DNA from: Delphinapterus leucas
Lineage: Eukaryota > Chordata > Mammalia > Artiodactyla > Monodontidae
DNA length: 64,000 bases
NCBI RefSeq assembly: GCF_002288925.2
Contig: NW_022098036.1
Location: 45,201,204 to 45,265,203, forward strand
Reading direction: 5' to 3'
How positions within the stretch are numbered: position 1 is the stretch's first letter; each line of letters begins with the position of its first letter. This document shows positions 1 through 10,800 of the stretch, piece after piece. Position numbers and translations under genes: made by a program. Under the pieces are notes generated by a model. That model did no database searches. It was not told where the DNA came from and saw nothing but the letters and a program-made list of their open reading frames with translations.

Positions 1-1498
1 CCCAGCCCAGCCACCACAGCACCCCAGGGCAGAGCAGCGGGAGCAGGAGCGGGCGGTGCGGGAACAGTGGGCAGAGCGGGAACGGGAGATGGAGCGGCGG
101 GAGCGAACGCGATCAGAGCGCGAATGGGATCGGGACAAAGTTCGAGAAGGGCCCCGTTCCCGATCACGGTCCCGTGACCGCCGCCGCAAGGAACGCGCAA
201 AGTCTAAAGAAAAGAAGAGTGAGAAGAAAGGTACTTCGCTATGGGGGGCACACATACTCAGTAGTAGGTGGGAAAGGGACCCAGGTGGGACGGGGCACAG
301 AGTCATATGCATCAAGTCTGACTCACTTTCTTCCACCTCAGAGAAAGCTCAGGAGGAACCACCTGCCAAGCTGCTGGACGACCTTTTCCGTAAGACCAAG
401 GCAGCTCCCTGCATCTATTGGCTCCCACTGACTGACAGCCAGGTGAGCACACGCCTTCCTGCCTTGAGGGGCACTCTCAAGCTCAGGAGGAACCACCTGC
501 CAAGCTACATCAAGGCTTGGGAGTGAGCAAGGGGAGAGTCATGTGACTACGAGAGTGAATAGGCCCAGGTATTGGCTTAGAATAATAAGGCAGAAGCTAA
601 GCATCACAGAAAGAGGCAGTTTTAAGACCCAGTTGATTGAGTGGGCCATAGAGAAGCCAGACCCATAAAGGATAGAGGTAGACACGAGATCGGAACTCTG
701 TGTGTGTCCCAGGAAGCTGGTGGTGCCAACCGTGCTTCTTGGAAGTTGATTTTAGTTAGCTGAGAAATCTGTGTTTAATAAACTCAGCTGTTTCTCTTTC
801 TAATTTCTAGGGGTTTTAGCTTTTTAAATCTCCGTTTCTTTGTGATGGGCCTTTTGGGAATTGTAGGTTTATGCTACTCCACTAGAGAGAATAGAGATTT
901 GTTCACATCGAGTTAGCTTAGGAAATACCAGAGGCCAGGCATGGATGGTGCCACTACCTGCCGTGGGCATAAAAGATGAAGACTGGGAGGAGGGCTTGGG
1001 GCTCTGAGAAGAGGACAGATGTGACTGCTGAGGCCCTGCCCCTTCCTGCATAGCAGGAAGGCTGACAGTGGTCCCGAGCTAAGAGTGCAGGGTCCAGGTG
1101 CAGGGAGACCAGGTGAGACTCATGTGAGCAGGACTGAGGTACCTGTTCTCTGCCTTCCCTGCCTGCTACAGATTGTTCAGAAGGAGGCAGAGCGCGCTGA
1201 ACGGGCCAAGGAGCGGGAGAAGCGGCGAAAGGAGCAAGAAGAAGAAGAGCAGAAGGAGCGGGAGAAGGAGGCGGAGCGGGAACGGACCCGACAGCTGGAG
1301 CGAGAGAAGCGGCGAGAGCACAGCCGGGAGAGGGACAGGGAGAGAGAGAGGGACAGGGAGCGGGACAGGGGAGATCGAGATCGGGAGAGCGACAGGGACC
1401 GGGAACGAGGCAGGGAGAGGGACCGCAGAGACACCAAGCGCCACAGCAGGAGCCGGAGTCGGAGCACGCCTGTGCGGGACCGGGGTGGGCGCCGCTAG
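1..1498 (+). CDS. ACIN1: ACIN1 (acinus), 3'-terminal coding exons, partial
   Basis: The reading frame is open from base 2. Exons are <1-230, 342-442 and 1172-1498 with the stop TAG at 1496-1498; donors at 231 and 443 begin GT and acceptors end AG, and the phases join cleanly. About 218 residues are visible. The order is an Arg/Glu-rich stretch, an RS-type basic segment ([20 protein letters not shown]), then a short hydrophobic motif (LLDDLF...[13 protein letters not shown]) spread over the middle exon, and a long alternating Arg/Glu/Asp tail ending RDRGGRR. From family knowledge the hydrophobic motif is the RNPS1-SAP18 binding segment that nucleates the nuclear ASAP complex, which works with the exon junction complex in splicing and apoptotic chromatin condensation. 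The SAP and RRM-like parts of acinus would lie upstream of the window. Identification is very secure; the exact start of the first visible exon is not seen. Confidence 0.95.
443..1171 (+). other. ACIN1: ACIN1 last intron
   Basis: Intron of 729 bp between the exon that encodes the RNPS1/SAP18-binding motif and the final exon. It carries an exact 28-bp copy (479-506) of preceding exon sequence (345-372), reported under findings. I see no recognisable interspersed repeat in the rest. Confidence 0.85.
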
Positions 1499-2115
1499 CC
1501 GGTAGCCGGGAGAACACTAGGGAGAGCTGCAGGCACTGGCCACCCTGCCCCAGGGGGCTTCAAGGCCACAGAGGGATAGGTACAATCTCCACCACCCTGG
1601 AACCAGGGGTCTTTCACACCATTTGCCCAGTGCTGAAGTCTGGCTGCCACCTGTCCCCACATACCAAATGGAGCAGTGGGCATCTTCCCACCCTACCCCC
1701 GTAATCTATCTCTTGGGACTTAGCCCTCTCCTCCCTCTCATTTCCCATTAAGTCTGTGAGAGGGAGGAGCTATGTTAGGGAGGGAGGTGGTTGGCCCAGA
1801 GCTGGGGAACAGCCAGGAGCCCCAAACCTCTCTCTCGTTTTTCCTCCATCCTGCTCACCACCTCCTTTGGTACTTGCACCCCCCTTTTGGGAACAGCCGG
1901 GGCCAGGACTGGGTCACCTATGAGCTGAATCAGCATCTCCTCCTGAGTCCCAGGGCCCCTGCAGTTCCCAGTCTCTTTGGTCCTGCAGCCCATGCCTCCT
2001 GCCCACCGGTTCCACTTTATATCCACCTTTTCCTTTTGTTCAATTTTTATTTTTATTTTTTTTATTATTAAATGATGTGGTCTATGGAAAATAATAAAAT
2101 CTGACTTAGTTTTAA
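1499..2115 (+). other. ACIN1: ACIN1 3'UTR
   Basis: Non-coding sequence after the ACIN1 stop. It ends in an A/T-rich stretch with a canonical polyadenylation hexamer at 2093-2098, so the cleavage site is expected near 2110-2120. The length is inferred from the hexamer, not from transcripts. Confidence 0.75.
2093..2098 (+). terminator. ACIN1: ACIN1 polyadenylation signal AATAAA
   Basis: Canonical AATAAA about 600 bp after the ACIN1 stop, followed by T- and GT-rich sequence. It is the only canonical hexamer I see in the expected range. Confidence 0.75.
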
Positions 2116-2639
2116 CTAGTGTGATTGAGTGGCTTTCCTTGGGCAGGGCCTGGGTGAGAGCCATGTTGAAGGGGAGGCTGCAGCATGCAGAGCAGCCAGC
2201 ATTGCTTGCGTTCCATACACTTAACGTAGGCTGCTGCTTCCTGGAGCAGGGGCTTCCCACCCTCCCTCCATCCCTGCCTCGGCTCTAGCCACACACAGCT
2301 GTGGATCTTCCTCGCTGGAGGGCCGAGGGAAAGACGCCCTGGGAAGAGGGGTGTCCCGGTGCTGTGCTAGAGGCATTTGGTCACCTGGTCACCACCTTCA
2401 AGGTGCCGCCCATAACTGCCACCAGGGGGCGGCAGCCGCTCGCTCAGTAGGCTCCTGTAAATGAGCTTCCCAAAAAGGCTCCGTGCCCTCCCGCCGACGT
2501 CGCCTCGGTCCCTGCCCTGTTTGTTCCCTGGGCCCAGCCCGCGGACTCCCTGGACCTTTCTGCTGTGCTTAAAGCCCGTAGCCGGCCCGCTACCCTTCCC
2601 TGCACAGGTTCCCAAAATGCTGCCGCCTCACGGCCGGGG

Positions 2640-3260
2640 TCCACAGCAGCCTCCAAGGCTGGTCCGGGGGCGGCGAGCCGGGCCTCCGCAGTGGGCTCCA
2701 GATTCCCCTGCTCACTGTGCGCTCGCCCTTCGCCCGGCTGCGGGGGGCGTGCGGGCCGCTTCGCGCTCCCGGGTGCGCCTTCTCCGCTAGCTCTTCGGAA
2801 ACGGCCTGGCGCCGTGGCCTGGAAGCCCTCCCGCCCGAGTGCCCCTCCAGGCGCTGCGGGCCCGGCCCGGGAGGGGCACCGCATCTGTATGCGCCCGGCA
2901 GCGCCGAGGGGGCGGGCAGCAGGCACCGCCCCCGCCCCCGCCCCCCCCGCTGCCCGGCCAGGGCTGGCCGGGGAGGGTCGGAGGCTGGGCCCTCCCGCGC
3001 GGCGCGGAGGCGCCTCGCTCCTCCGCAGGCGGAGCCTCCTTCCCCCGCCCCCTCCGTCTCGCTCCCTTGTTCTAGCCGGGGCTGCTCAGACCTGCAGCGG
3101 AGCCGCGGCGCCCGCTCCGATCGGCTCGGGGCTGCGCCCCCGGGACCCGGCGACGGGGGCGGGCGGGGGCGCTCCCCACCGGGCTGGGCCCCTTGGCACT
3201 GCCAGGTAAGGGCGCCTGCCCTGGAGCCCGCGGTTGGGAATCCTCGGAGGGGCAGCAGGG
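2640..3260 (+). promoter_or_regulatory. CDH24: CpG island / CDH24 promoter and non-coding first exon
   Basis: Very G+C-rich stretch dense in CpG, with several GC-box-like runs around 2930-3170. It ends in a good splice donor (CCAG/GTAAGG, donor base 3206), so a non-coding first exon of CDH24 probably ends at 3205. ACIN1 is transcribed in the same direction and ends only about 0.5-1 kb upstream. The transcription start is not determined from sequence. Confidence 0.65.
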
Positions 3261-4756
3261 GGCCCGCAGCCTGCGGGTGTCTTCAGAGCGGTGAACGGTG
3301 CGCTCCGCGACTGGGAGCCCACTGCCGGCTCCCTTCTCCCGCGCTCTACCGCTTTCCCTTCTTCCCTCGCACCTCTCTCTCCCTCTTTTTCCCATCTTCC
3401 TCTCCCTCGATTTCTCTTCATCCTGCCTTCTCTCTGCCTGTTTGCCTTTTCTGCCCCTTCCCTGGCTCCCCAACCCTTCTCTCTCCCTCTTGCCCTGTCT
3501 TGCTCCATCTCTTCCTCTTTGCCTTTTTCTTCCTCCACCTTTCTCTCCTCTCCTGTCTTTTCTTTTTCCCGCTTTCCTTTCCTTCCCCGTTCCTTCCCTC
3601 TGCTCTCCTCTTCCCTTCCCTTCCCGCTATCCTGTTTCCCAGTCCTCTATCGCCTTCCTTCTCTCCGTCCCGCCTCCCTCTCTGGCCCCCGGCTTCCCTC
3701 TTCCCTCGGGAAGGAAAGGACTGTCAGGTGTATGTCTGCTCTAGGGGAGGAGGGGCGCAGCCACAGCCACCTGAGGGGTGCCCGTTGGAGGAGAGGGAGG
3801 AGACAGTGGTGGGAAGGGTCCTCTAGCTTCCTTCCCGCAGCCCCTCCTGGCTGCCCCTTCTCCCAGAATGAAGTTCCGCACCGGGGCGGCCTGGTCTGAC
3901 CCCGGCAGCTAAAGCTGCCCCTTCCTGGTCATCACACGTACTGAAAGCCCCTCTGCCCCCTCTTCCACCCATTCTCAATCCTGGTACCCGTGACTCCTCT
4001 CTGCCTTTCAGGCACCCAGGCTACCTCCTTTGATCTCTTTCCTCCTGTCTCTTGCTGCCATTCTGTCTCTGTCTCTGTCTGACAGTCCCTGAGTCTTGGT
4101 CTCACCCTTAATCACGCTGTGTCTCTAGCCTCTGGGTCTGCCTCTGCTCCCCCTCCCCAGTCTTCGGCCTCTACCACCCCTCTTCTTTCAGCTCTGGCCC
4201 CCCACTCTGCCTCGGGAGCCCAGTCCCCCTTCAAGGACTTCAGCTAGCTGTGTGCCGGGGGCAGGTTCTGGAGAGGCGGAGTGCCTGTGGAGGACGGACT
4301 TTCACAGGCTCTCAACCCTGTCTGAGGCTGCCCTGCTTGTCATCTCAGCCTGACCTAGGCGCACTGAGACCCCACCTCCATGAATCCCAATCCCTGGATT
4401 TTAAGCCCTTTCCCTGGTAGCCCCCATCTCCTCCAGCCCCAAGCTGCATGCCCACCCTGGGAGCAGAGGGGCCAGTTTGGGGTTCCAAGCCCTCCCAGCA
4501 TCCCCTCTCCTATTTTCTTCCCAAGCTTCTCTACTCAGAGTTGAGTGGCTGGAGATTTATCAGCTTGGAGGGCTGGAGGTGAATACGGGCAGAGCCTGGG
4601 TGGAGGGAAAGATCAGACTGTCTGCTCTCTGTCTTAGTCTGGGTTCTGGGCAGTGGGGCGTCTGGTTCCTTGGAGGTGTGATCTTCCGCATCTAACTTTG
4701 GGGAGTTTTAAGAGTTTAAGGGTTTCCTTAACCGTAAACAGCTGTGCATCCTGCAG
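3206..4756 (+). other. CDH24: CDH24 first intron (inferred)
   Basis: About 1.55 kb between the inferred non-coding exon and the exon with the start codon; the acceptor CTGCAG ends at 4756. Bases 3335-3710 are almost pure pyrimidine on this strand. Bases 3710-4756 show no recognisable repeat or gene. Confidence 0.55.
3335..3710 (+). repeat. Long polypyrimidine (C/T) tract
   Basis: Roughly 375 bp of nearly uninterrupted C/T on the plus strand, made of irregular CCTT, CTCT and CCCTT units. Open frames across it are low-complexity Ser/Leu/Pro strings, not genes. Confidence 0.85.
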
Positions 4757-4859
4757 GTGTGGATCCATGGGGCAGCCCCAAAGCATCTGTCCCTCTGCCC
4801 CAGCCAGCTCATGCCTCAGCACCCGGGAGCAGTGAACAGAGCCCTGGCTGAGCCCAAAC

Positions 4860-7800
4860 ATGTGGGGCCTGGTGAGGCTCCTGCTGACCTGGCTGGGTGG
4901 CTGGAGCTGCATGGGGCGCCTGGCAGCCCCAGCCCTGGCTTGGGCAGGGTCCCAGGGGGCCCCAGGACCGGCACTGCTTCGGACCCGACGGAGCTGGGTG
5001 TGGAACCAGTTCTTTGTCATTGAGGAATATGCCGGACCAGAGCCTGTCCTTATTGGCAAGGTAGGGATCAACCCCTCCCATGTCTACCCTGACCCTCAAG
5101 GCCCTGCCCTGTAACTTCATCACTTCTGCAATGACCTTGGTCCCTCAGGACACCCAACACTCCACCCAATCCTAGATTTAGACTCTAACTTTCTGTCCCT
5201 ATGCTTGGAACCCGCTGCCATGTTTCCCCGATCCCTACAGCTGCACTCAGATGTGGACAGGGGTGAGGGCCGCACCAAGTACCTGCTGACCGGAGAGGGG
5301 GCAGGCACTGTATTTGTGATTGACGAGGCCACAGGCAATATCCATGTCACCAAGAGCCTGGACCGGGAGGAGAAGGCACAGTATGTTCTACTGGCCCAAG
5401 CTGTGGACCGAGCCTCCAACCGACCCCTGGAGCCCCCATCGGAGTTCATTATCAAGGTGCAAGACATCAACGACAATCCACCCATCTTTCCCCTTGGGCC
5501 CTACCACGCCACAGTGCCCGAGATGTCCAATGTCGGTGAGTACCCCAGGTCTGGACATCCCGGATCCCATCTCCTAGAGTGCCCTCACCTCTCCTTCCCC
5601 GACTGCTTTCAGCCCCAGAACCCACCTCCTGCAATTCAGCCCCGCTCATGTCTGGGTCCCGCCCATCTACCCTTCTTCCCCACTTGGCTCTGCCCCGGGT
5701 GAGCGGAGTGCCGGGGTCCCCCACAGGGACATCAGTGATCCAGGTGACTGCTCACGATGCCGATGACCCCAGCTACGGGAACAGTGCCAAGCTGGTGTAC
5801 ACTGTGCTGGATGGACTGCCTTTCTTCTCTGTGGACCCCCAGACTGGTGAGGATAGAGCTTGGGAGGCGGGTAGGGCAGCCGTGGGGACAGGCACCCCCT
5901 GACTCATCGTCTGTCCCCCTAGGAGTGGTGCGGACCGCCATCCCCAACATGGACCGCGAGACACAGGAGGAGTTCTTGGTGGTGATTCAGGCCAAGGACA
6001 TGGGCGGCCACATGGGGGGGCTGTCGGGCAGCACTACGGTGACGGTCACCCTCAGCGATGTCAACGACAACCCCCCCAAGTTCCCTCAGAGTAAGGGACA
6101 AGTGCCCCGCCTGAGCCGCCCTTTGACCACCCCCCAGCCCTACAGCCTCGGGAGAAGCCTCCCCCACCCCTCCCCCAGCCAGGCCTGGGAGAAGGATGTG
6201 CTGGGGGAGGGAGGAGGACCGGGGACCTCTCTCAGAACGTCTCCCTCCATCCACTCCAAGGCCTGTACCAGTTCTCCGTGGTGGAGACCGCTGGGCCGGG
6301 CACCCTGGTGGGCCGGCTGCGGGCCCAGGACCCAGACCTGGGGGACAACGCCCTCATGGCATACAGCATCCTGGATGGGGAGGGGTCCGAGGCCTTCAGC
6401 ATCAGCACAGACGCCCGGGGTCGAGATGGCCTTCTCACTGTCCGCAAGGTTAGCCTCCCGTCTGCCAGCGCTGCGACCCACTCACACCTGCCTCCTGCCC
6501 CATGGGACACGCTTCTAACAGGGCTAGAACAGGCTCGGTCGGGATCCCTGTGTTGGAGCTTAGAGATTACGGTCATCTCCTCATCTTTCAGATGAGGGCC
6601 TAAGGGCCAGAACGGGGGAGTGACTGGCTCAGGACTTTGCACAGAGCAAGTCTGACGGAACTGGGGGCAAACCTAGAGTTCTGACCGAGTAACCCGCGCC
6701 CCACCCCACCCCGACCACCGAGGCCACTGCCCCTCTGGTGCCCACCTCCCGGGTTCCCCCCTGCCTCAGTCACTCCGTCCCCCTCACCACAGCCCCTAGA
6801 CTTTGAGACCCGTCGCTCCTACTCCTTCCGTGTGGAGGCGACCAACACACTCATCGACCCAGCCTACCTGCGGCGAGGGCCCTTCAAGGACGTGGCCTCA
6901 GTGCGCGTGGCTGTGCAGGATGCCCCAGAACCACCCGCTTTCACCCAGGCTGCCTACATCTTGGCAGTCCCCGAGAACAAGTCTCCCGGGACCCTGGTGG
7001 GCCAGGTGTCAGCTGCTGACCTGGACTCCCAGGCCAGCCCGATCAGGTGAGCTGGAGTGCAGGCGGGCTCAGGGCCAGGGCCCAGCAGCATGCTATTCCC
7101 GCCCGAGGATGTGCCCCCTTTACTGCAAATCACGCTCACCTCCTGGCAGAAGTCTCCCTTGCTGCAGGCCTGGGGCCAGGGCAGGGCTGGAGGACCTTGC
7201 TAACCCCTCCCACACTCTCCACCCATCCCTCTGGGTGGATGATAGTAGCGCCTCCCAGTGGCAGTGCGAGCAGATGGAATCTCATCTGATGAGGGCGATG
7301 GATCAGTTGATGGCCATGGCTATCGACCGCTCGCTCAGCGCTTCACATTTTACCCACTTGATAACATTTCCTTCTCCCAACAACCTGTGAGAGTCGGATA
7401 GTAGATAAGCGTAGTAACCGTGTCAGCTCCGGTTGCTTTAGAGCTGCGGTCCCTGACCTTCTCGGCAGCAGGGACCGGTTTTGTGCAACATAATTTTTCC
7501 ACGGACGGAGGGGGGTTGGGGGGGCGTTGGGAATGGTTCAGGCGGTAACGCGAGCGGTGTGGCTCAGTTCCTAACAGGCCATGGGCCAGTACTGGTCCGC
7601 AGCCCGGGGTTTGGGGACCCCTGCTTTAGAGACCTGGCCCTGAGAGGTTGAGTAATTTGCCCAAGGTCGCACAGTCAGTAAGTAGCAGTGCTGGGATTCA
7701 AATCCGGACTTGTCGGCCCCAAGAAGACCCACTCTTTCCACCGCCCCAGCCAGCATCCCTGTCACAGCACTGAGGGAGTCATTCCCATTTTGTAGTTGAG

Positions 7801-10800
7801 GAAACAGGTTAAAAGATTTGCCCAAGGTCACACAGCTGGCCTGAGACAGAGCAGGGCTAGAACTTCGGTCCCTGGTCCCCAGAGCAGAGCCCCAGAAGTC
7901 GGAAAGACAGGCAGTGTTTACCCGACGTCACCTCTGTCTCTCTCCCTGCACGCCCATGAAACCCAGTCCCCGGCATGTTAGGACAGGTGTTTAATGTTGA
8001 TGACTCCCCGGGGATATTTGTCTTTTGAGGGGACCCTAACGTGAACTATGGCTCTGGGTGCACGTCTCTGGCCAGCTCAGGCCCTCTGCCCAGCTGAGCC
8101 ATGAGGCCCAGCAAGGTGAACAGAGGGAGGGAGGGGTAGCTGCAAACTCTGGCCCTGCCGCAGATCAGCCCCCAGCCCCACTCCATCTCCCCAGATACTC
8201 CATCCTCCCCGACACGGACCCGGAGCACTGCTTCTCCATCGAGCCTGAAGATGGTACCATCCGCACGGCAGTGCCCCTGGACCGCGAGGCTCGTGTCTGG
8301 CACAACCTCACAGTGCTGGCCACAGAAGTCGGTGAGGAGTCCTGGGCCCCCCGGGAGACCCGGGAGGAGGCAGCAGCCTCCCAGCAGAGGGGCCGTCCCT
8401 GGGGACGTATGGGGGTGGGGGAGGGCGGCTAGTGCCATCACACCCTCACCCAGCATACAGCCACTGGGTCCCCAGCCTGCATCATCACCACCAGGCAGGC
8501 CTTCTTGTCTCCTGCCTGGGCTGGGCACAGTGGGTCTGCCTGAGCATTTCCCCTCACCTTCAGTTGGCTCCCATACCTGACTTTCCCCAACCCGGAAATA
8601 AACCTAACCTTGAATAACTTCCTGCACCCTGGGAGACCCCTGCCTGGCCCACTCTCTGCTTCAGGCTGAAGGGGCGTCAGGGAGGGGCTGGGCCCCTCCT
8701 CTGGGAGCTGACCGGGGCCGGGGTGGGGAGGTGGTGCCAGGAACCCCTCTCTGGGAAGCCCTGCCGGGAGCCCTCAAGGGTGGGGAGAGGGACCAACTCC
8801 ATGCACTGCCCATGTCAGTCACCGGTCACCAGTAGTGTGGTTCAGCCTTAGACCTCCCTCCCTTCTATGAACCTCTCCTCACCACGCCTGCTCATGCCTC
8901 AGGGTCTCCAACATTTGCCGTCTGTGTCCTGTTTAGGGAAGTTGTCCCTCTGTGCATACGTACTTGTACATGTCAGTGAAGAGCTATGTGTGTGTGTACA
9001 CGTGGGTGTGTACTTACATGTGTATGATTCCATACGTGTGGAAAGTACATATACATACATACCCCTGTTTGTGAGTATACATCTATAGCTGCATATACGT
9101 GTACGTAGTTGAGTGTATAGAATTGTATTTATATTATTTGTGCATATGTGTAATTGGATGTACATAGTGATAGATACAAGTAGCTGTTTGTATATATTGT
9201 TTTGTGCGTGTGTTTGTGGACAGATAGTAATAATTTACTATTTATTGTGTATCGGACACTGTTCTAAGTACCAAATGTGGGTTAATTCATTTAATCATCA
9301 CCACAACTTTATGAAAAAGTACAATTTTTTCCCCCATTTTAAAGGGAGGAAACTCGGGCAAAGAGAAGTTAAGTAACTTCCCAAGGTCACACAGACATTA
9401 AGTGGTGGGGCCTCAGTCCCAGTCAGGCTGCAGAATCTCAGCTGTTATCTCCTCTGCCATACTGCCTCTCATACATGTCGAATTGTATGTAGATAGGTTT
9501 ATGTTTATGACCATGCAGCTCTGTGGCAGTGCATGCGTGTCTGTCTGTGTGAACATCCCTGTGTGTATTTGTGGTATATGTAGCGTGTCTGTGGCTGCCT
9601 GTGTATACGTAGCCCTGCGTGTGTGTGTGTGTGTGTGTGTGTATTCCCCTCAGTGTCTTCTCATCTCCTGCCAAATCCTGCACCCCAGTATTGACTAGCA
9701 GGCCCTGGGCCTTAACTGCAGCGAAGGAATGGACCCCAGCCCCGTCCCATCTCAGGGTATCCCAGACCCTTTAACCAGGCAGTCTGCTCCTCTGCCCAGG
9801 CTGTCAGCTCAGCACCTTCCCAAAAGCCAGCCAGATCTCCCTCAACTCGGGGAAAAGACTAAAGGAACTGTGAGGTTTAGCCTAGAGGAGGTGAACACTG
9901 GGGCAGGCAGGGATGCATAATTTCCATTTTCTCTTGGATGCCACTGGCAGTGAGAAGCAAGGCAGGGTAATGGTGGGAGCCACCCAATGACGAGGGGGCC
10001 TGTGTCTGGCTGTGGTACCCAGGGTGGCCTGGCTCTGCCCCTGAGTATCACGTAGCTCCTCCCTCCCCAAGGTCAACTCTAAGTGATACTCACTGCTACA
10101 CCACAACCTCCCAGACCTCTGATGGTGTGTGTGTGTGTGTCCACCGGTTTTGTGCATGAAAACGCATTCTCTGCATCTTGGGGGTCGTGATACTACATTC
10201 ACTGTATATATCGAACATTCACTTCATGTATGTTGCATTTGTTTTAAAGCACTGAGTTTACATCAAATGGATGGTATGAATGTGTTTGTATGTTTCATGG
10301 CTACTGTCTGTGTGCATCCGGTATGCATCCTCTGTCTACCTTTCCTTTATGGCACGTGTACCCTGCATGTGGGTTATTGTATATGTATGTTATGGGTGCT
10401 ACACTCCTGTTGAGTGTATATGGTATATGTATTGCACACATCTTGGGTACCACATGGCTGTTGTATGCACTTGTTCCATTCATTTCACAACATTGTTTGC
10501 TACTTGCATATTGCATGCATTATCTCATGTATCCCACATGCATGCTATGTGCTACGTGTGGCATCCATGCCCACACACCCCGTGTGTTGTGTGTGCTTGC
10601 ATGGGGTGTACGTGTTTGTGTTTCTGGCTTCAGACAGCTCCGCACAGGCCTCCCGGGTGCAAGTGGCCATCCGGACCCTGGATGAGAATGACAATGCTCC
10701 CCAGCTGGCTGAGCCCCACGACACCTTTGTGTGTGAATCTGCAGCCCCCGGCCAGGTGAGCCGCTGAGGCAGAGGGGTTGGGAACTCAAGACCTCTCCAG

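Larger units (their letters stand above)
7047..8194 (+). other. CDH24: CDH24 intron 6 (counting coding exons)
   Basis: An 1148-bp intron made largely of old repeats: a MIR split by a small hAT-type DNA transposon, and a second MIR. These are listed separately. The last 300 bp before the acceptor show no repeat I can name. Confidence 0.85.
8332..10633 (+). other. CDH24: CDH24 intron 7, TG/TA-rich
   Basis: A 2.3-kb intron. The first ~500 bp are G+C-rich and stay open in the exon frame until a TAG at 8430-8432. From about 8940 to 10620 it is dominated by degenerate alternating TG/TA/CA sequence, broken by a MIR near 9235-9435. The acceptor CAG ends at 10633. Confidence 0.85.

Noticed and set aside
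954..1517. Long minus-strand frames opposite the ACIN1 final exon
   Set aside because: They are shadows of the Arg/Glu/Asp codon repeat (GAG/CGG); the products are Ser/Leu/Pro or Arg/Ser low-complexity strings.
2565..3899. Overlapping plus-strand frames of 200-370 residues across the CDH24 promoter and pyrimidine tract
   Set aside because: High G+C and the C/T tract remove stop codons; composition is Pro/Ala/Arg or Ser/Leu/Phe only, with no similarity to a known protein and no splice logic.
8058..8432. A separate 124-residue gene around a CDH24 exon
   Set aside because: It is the CDH24 exon 8195-8331 read through both splice sites.
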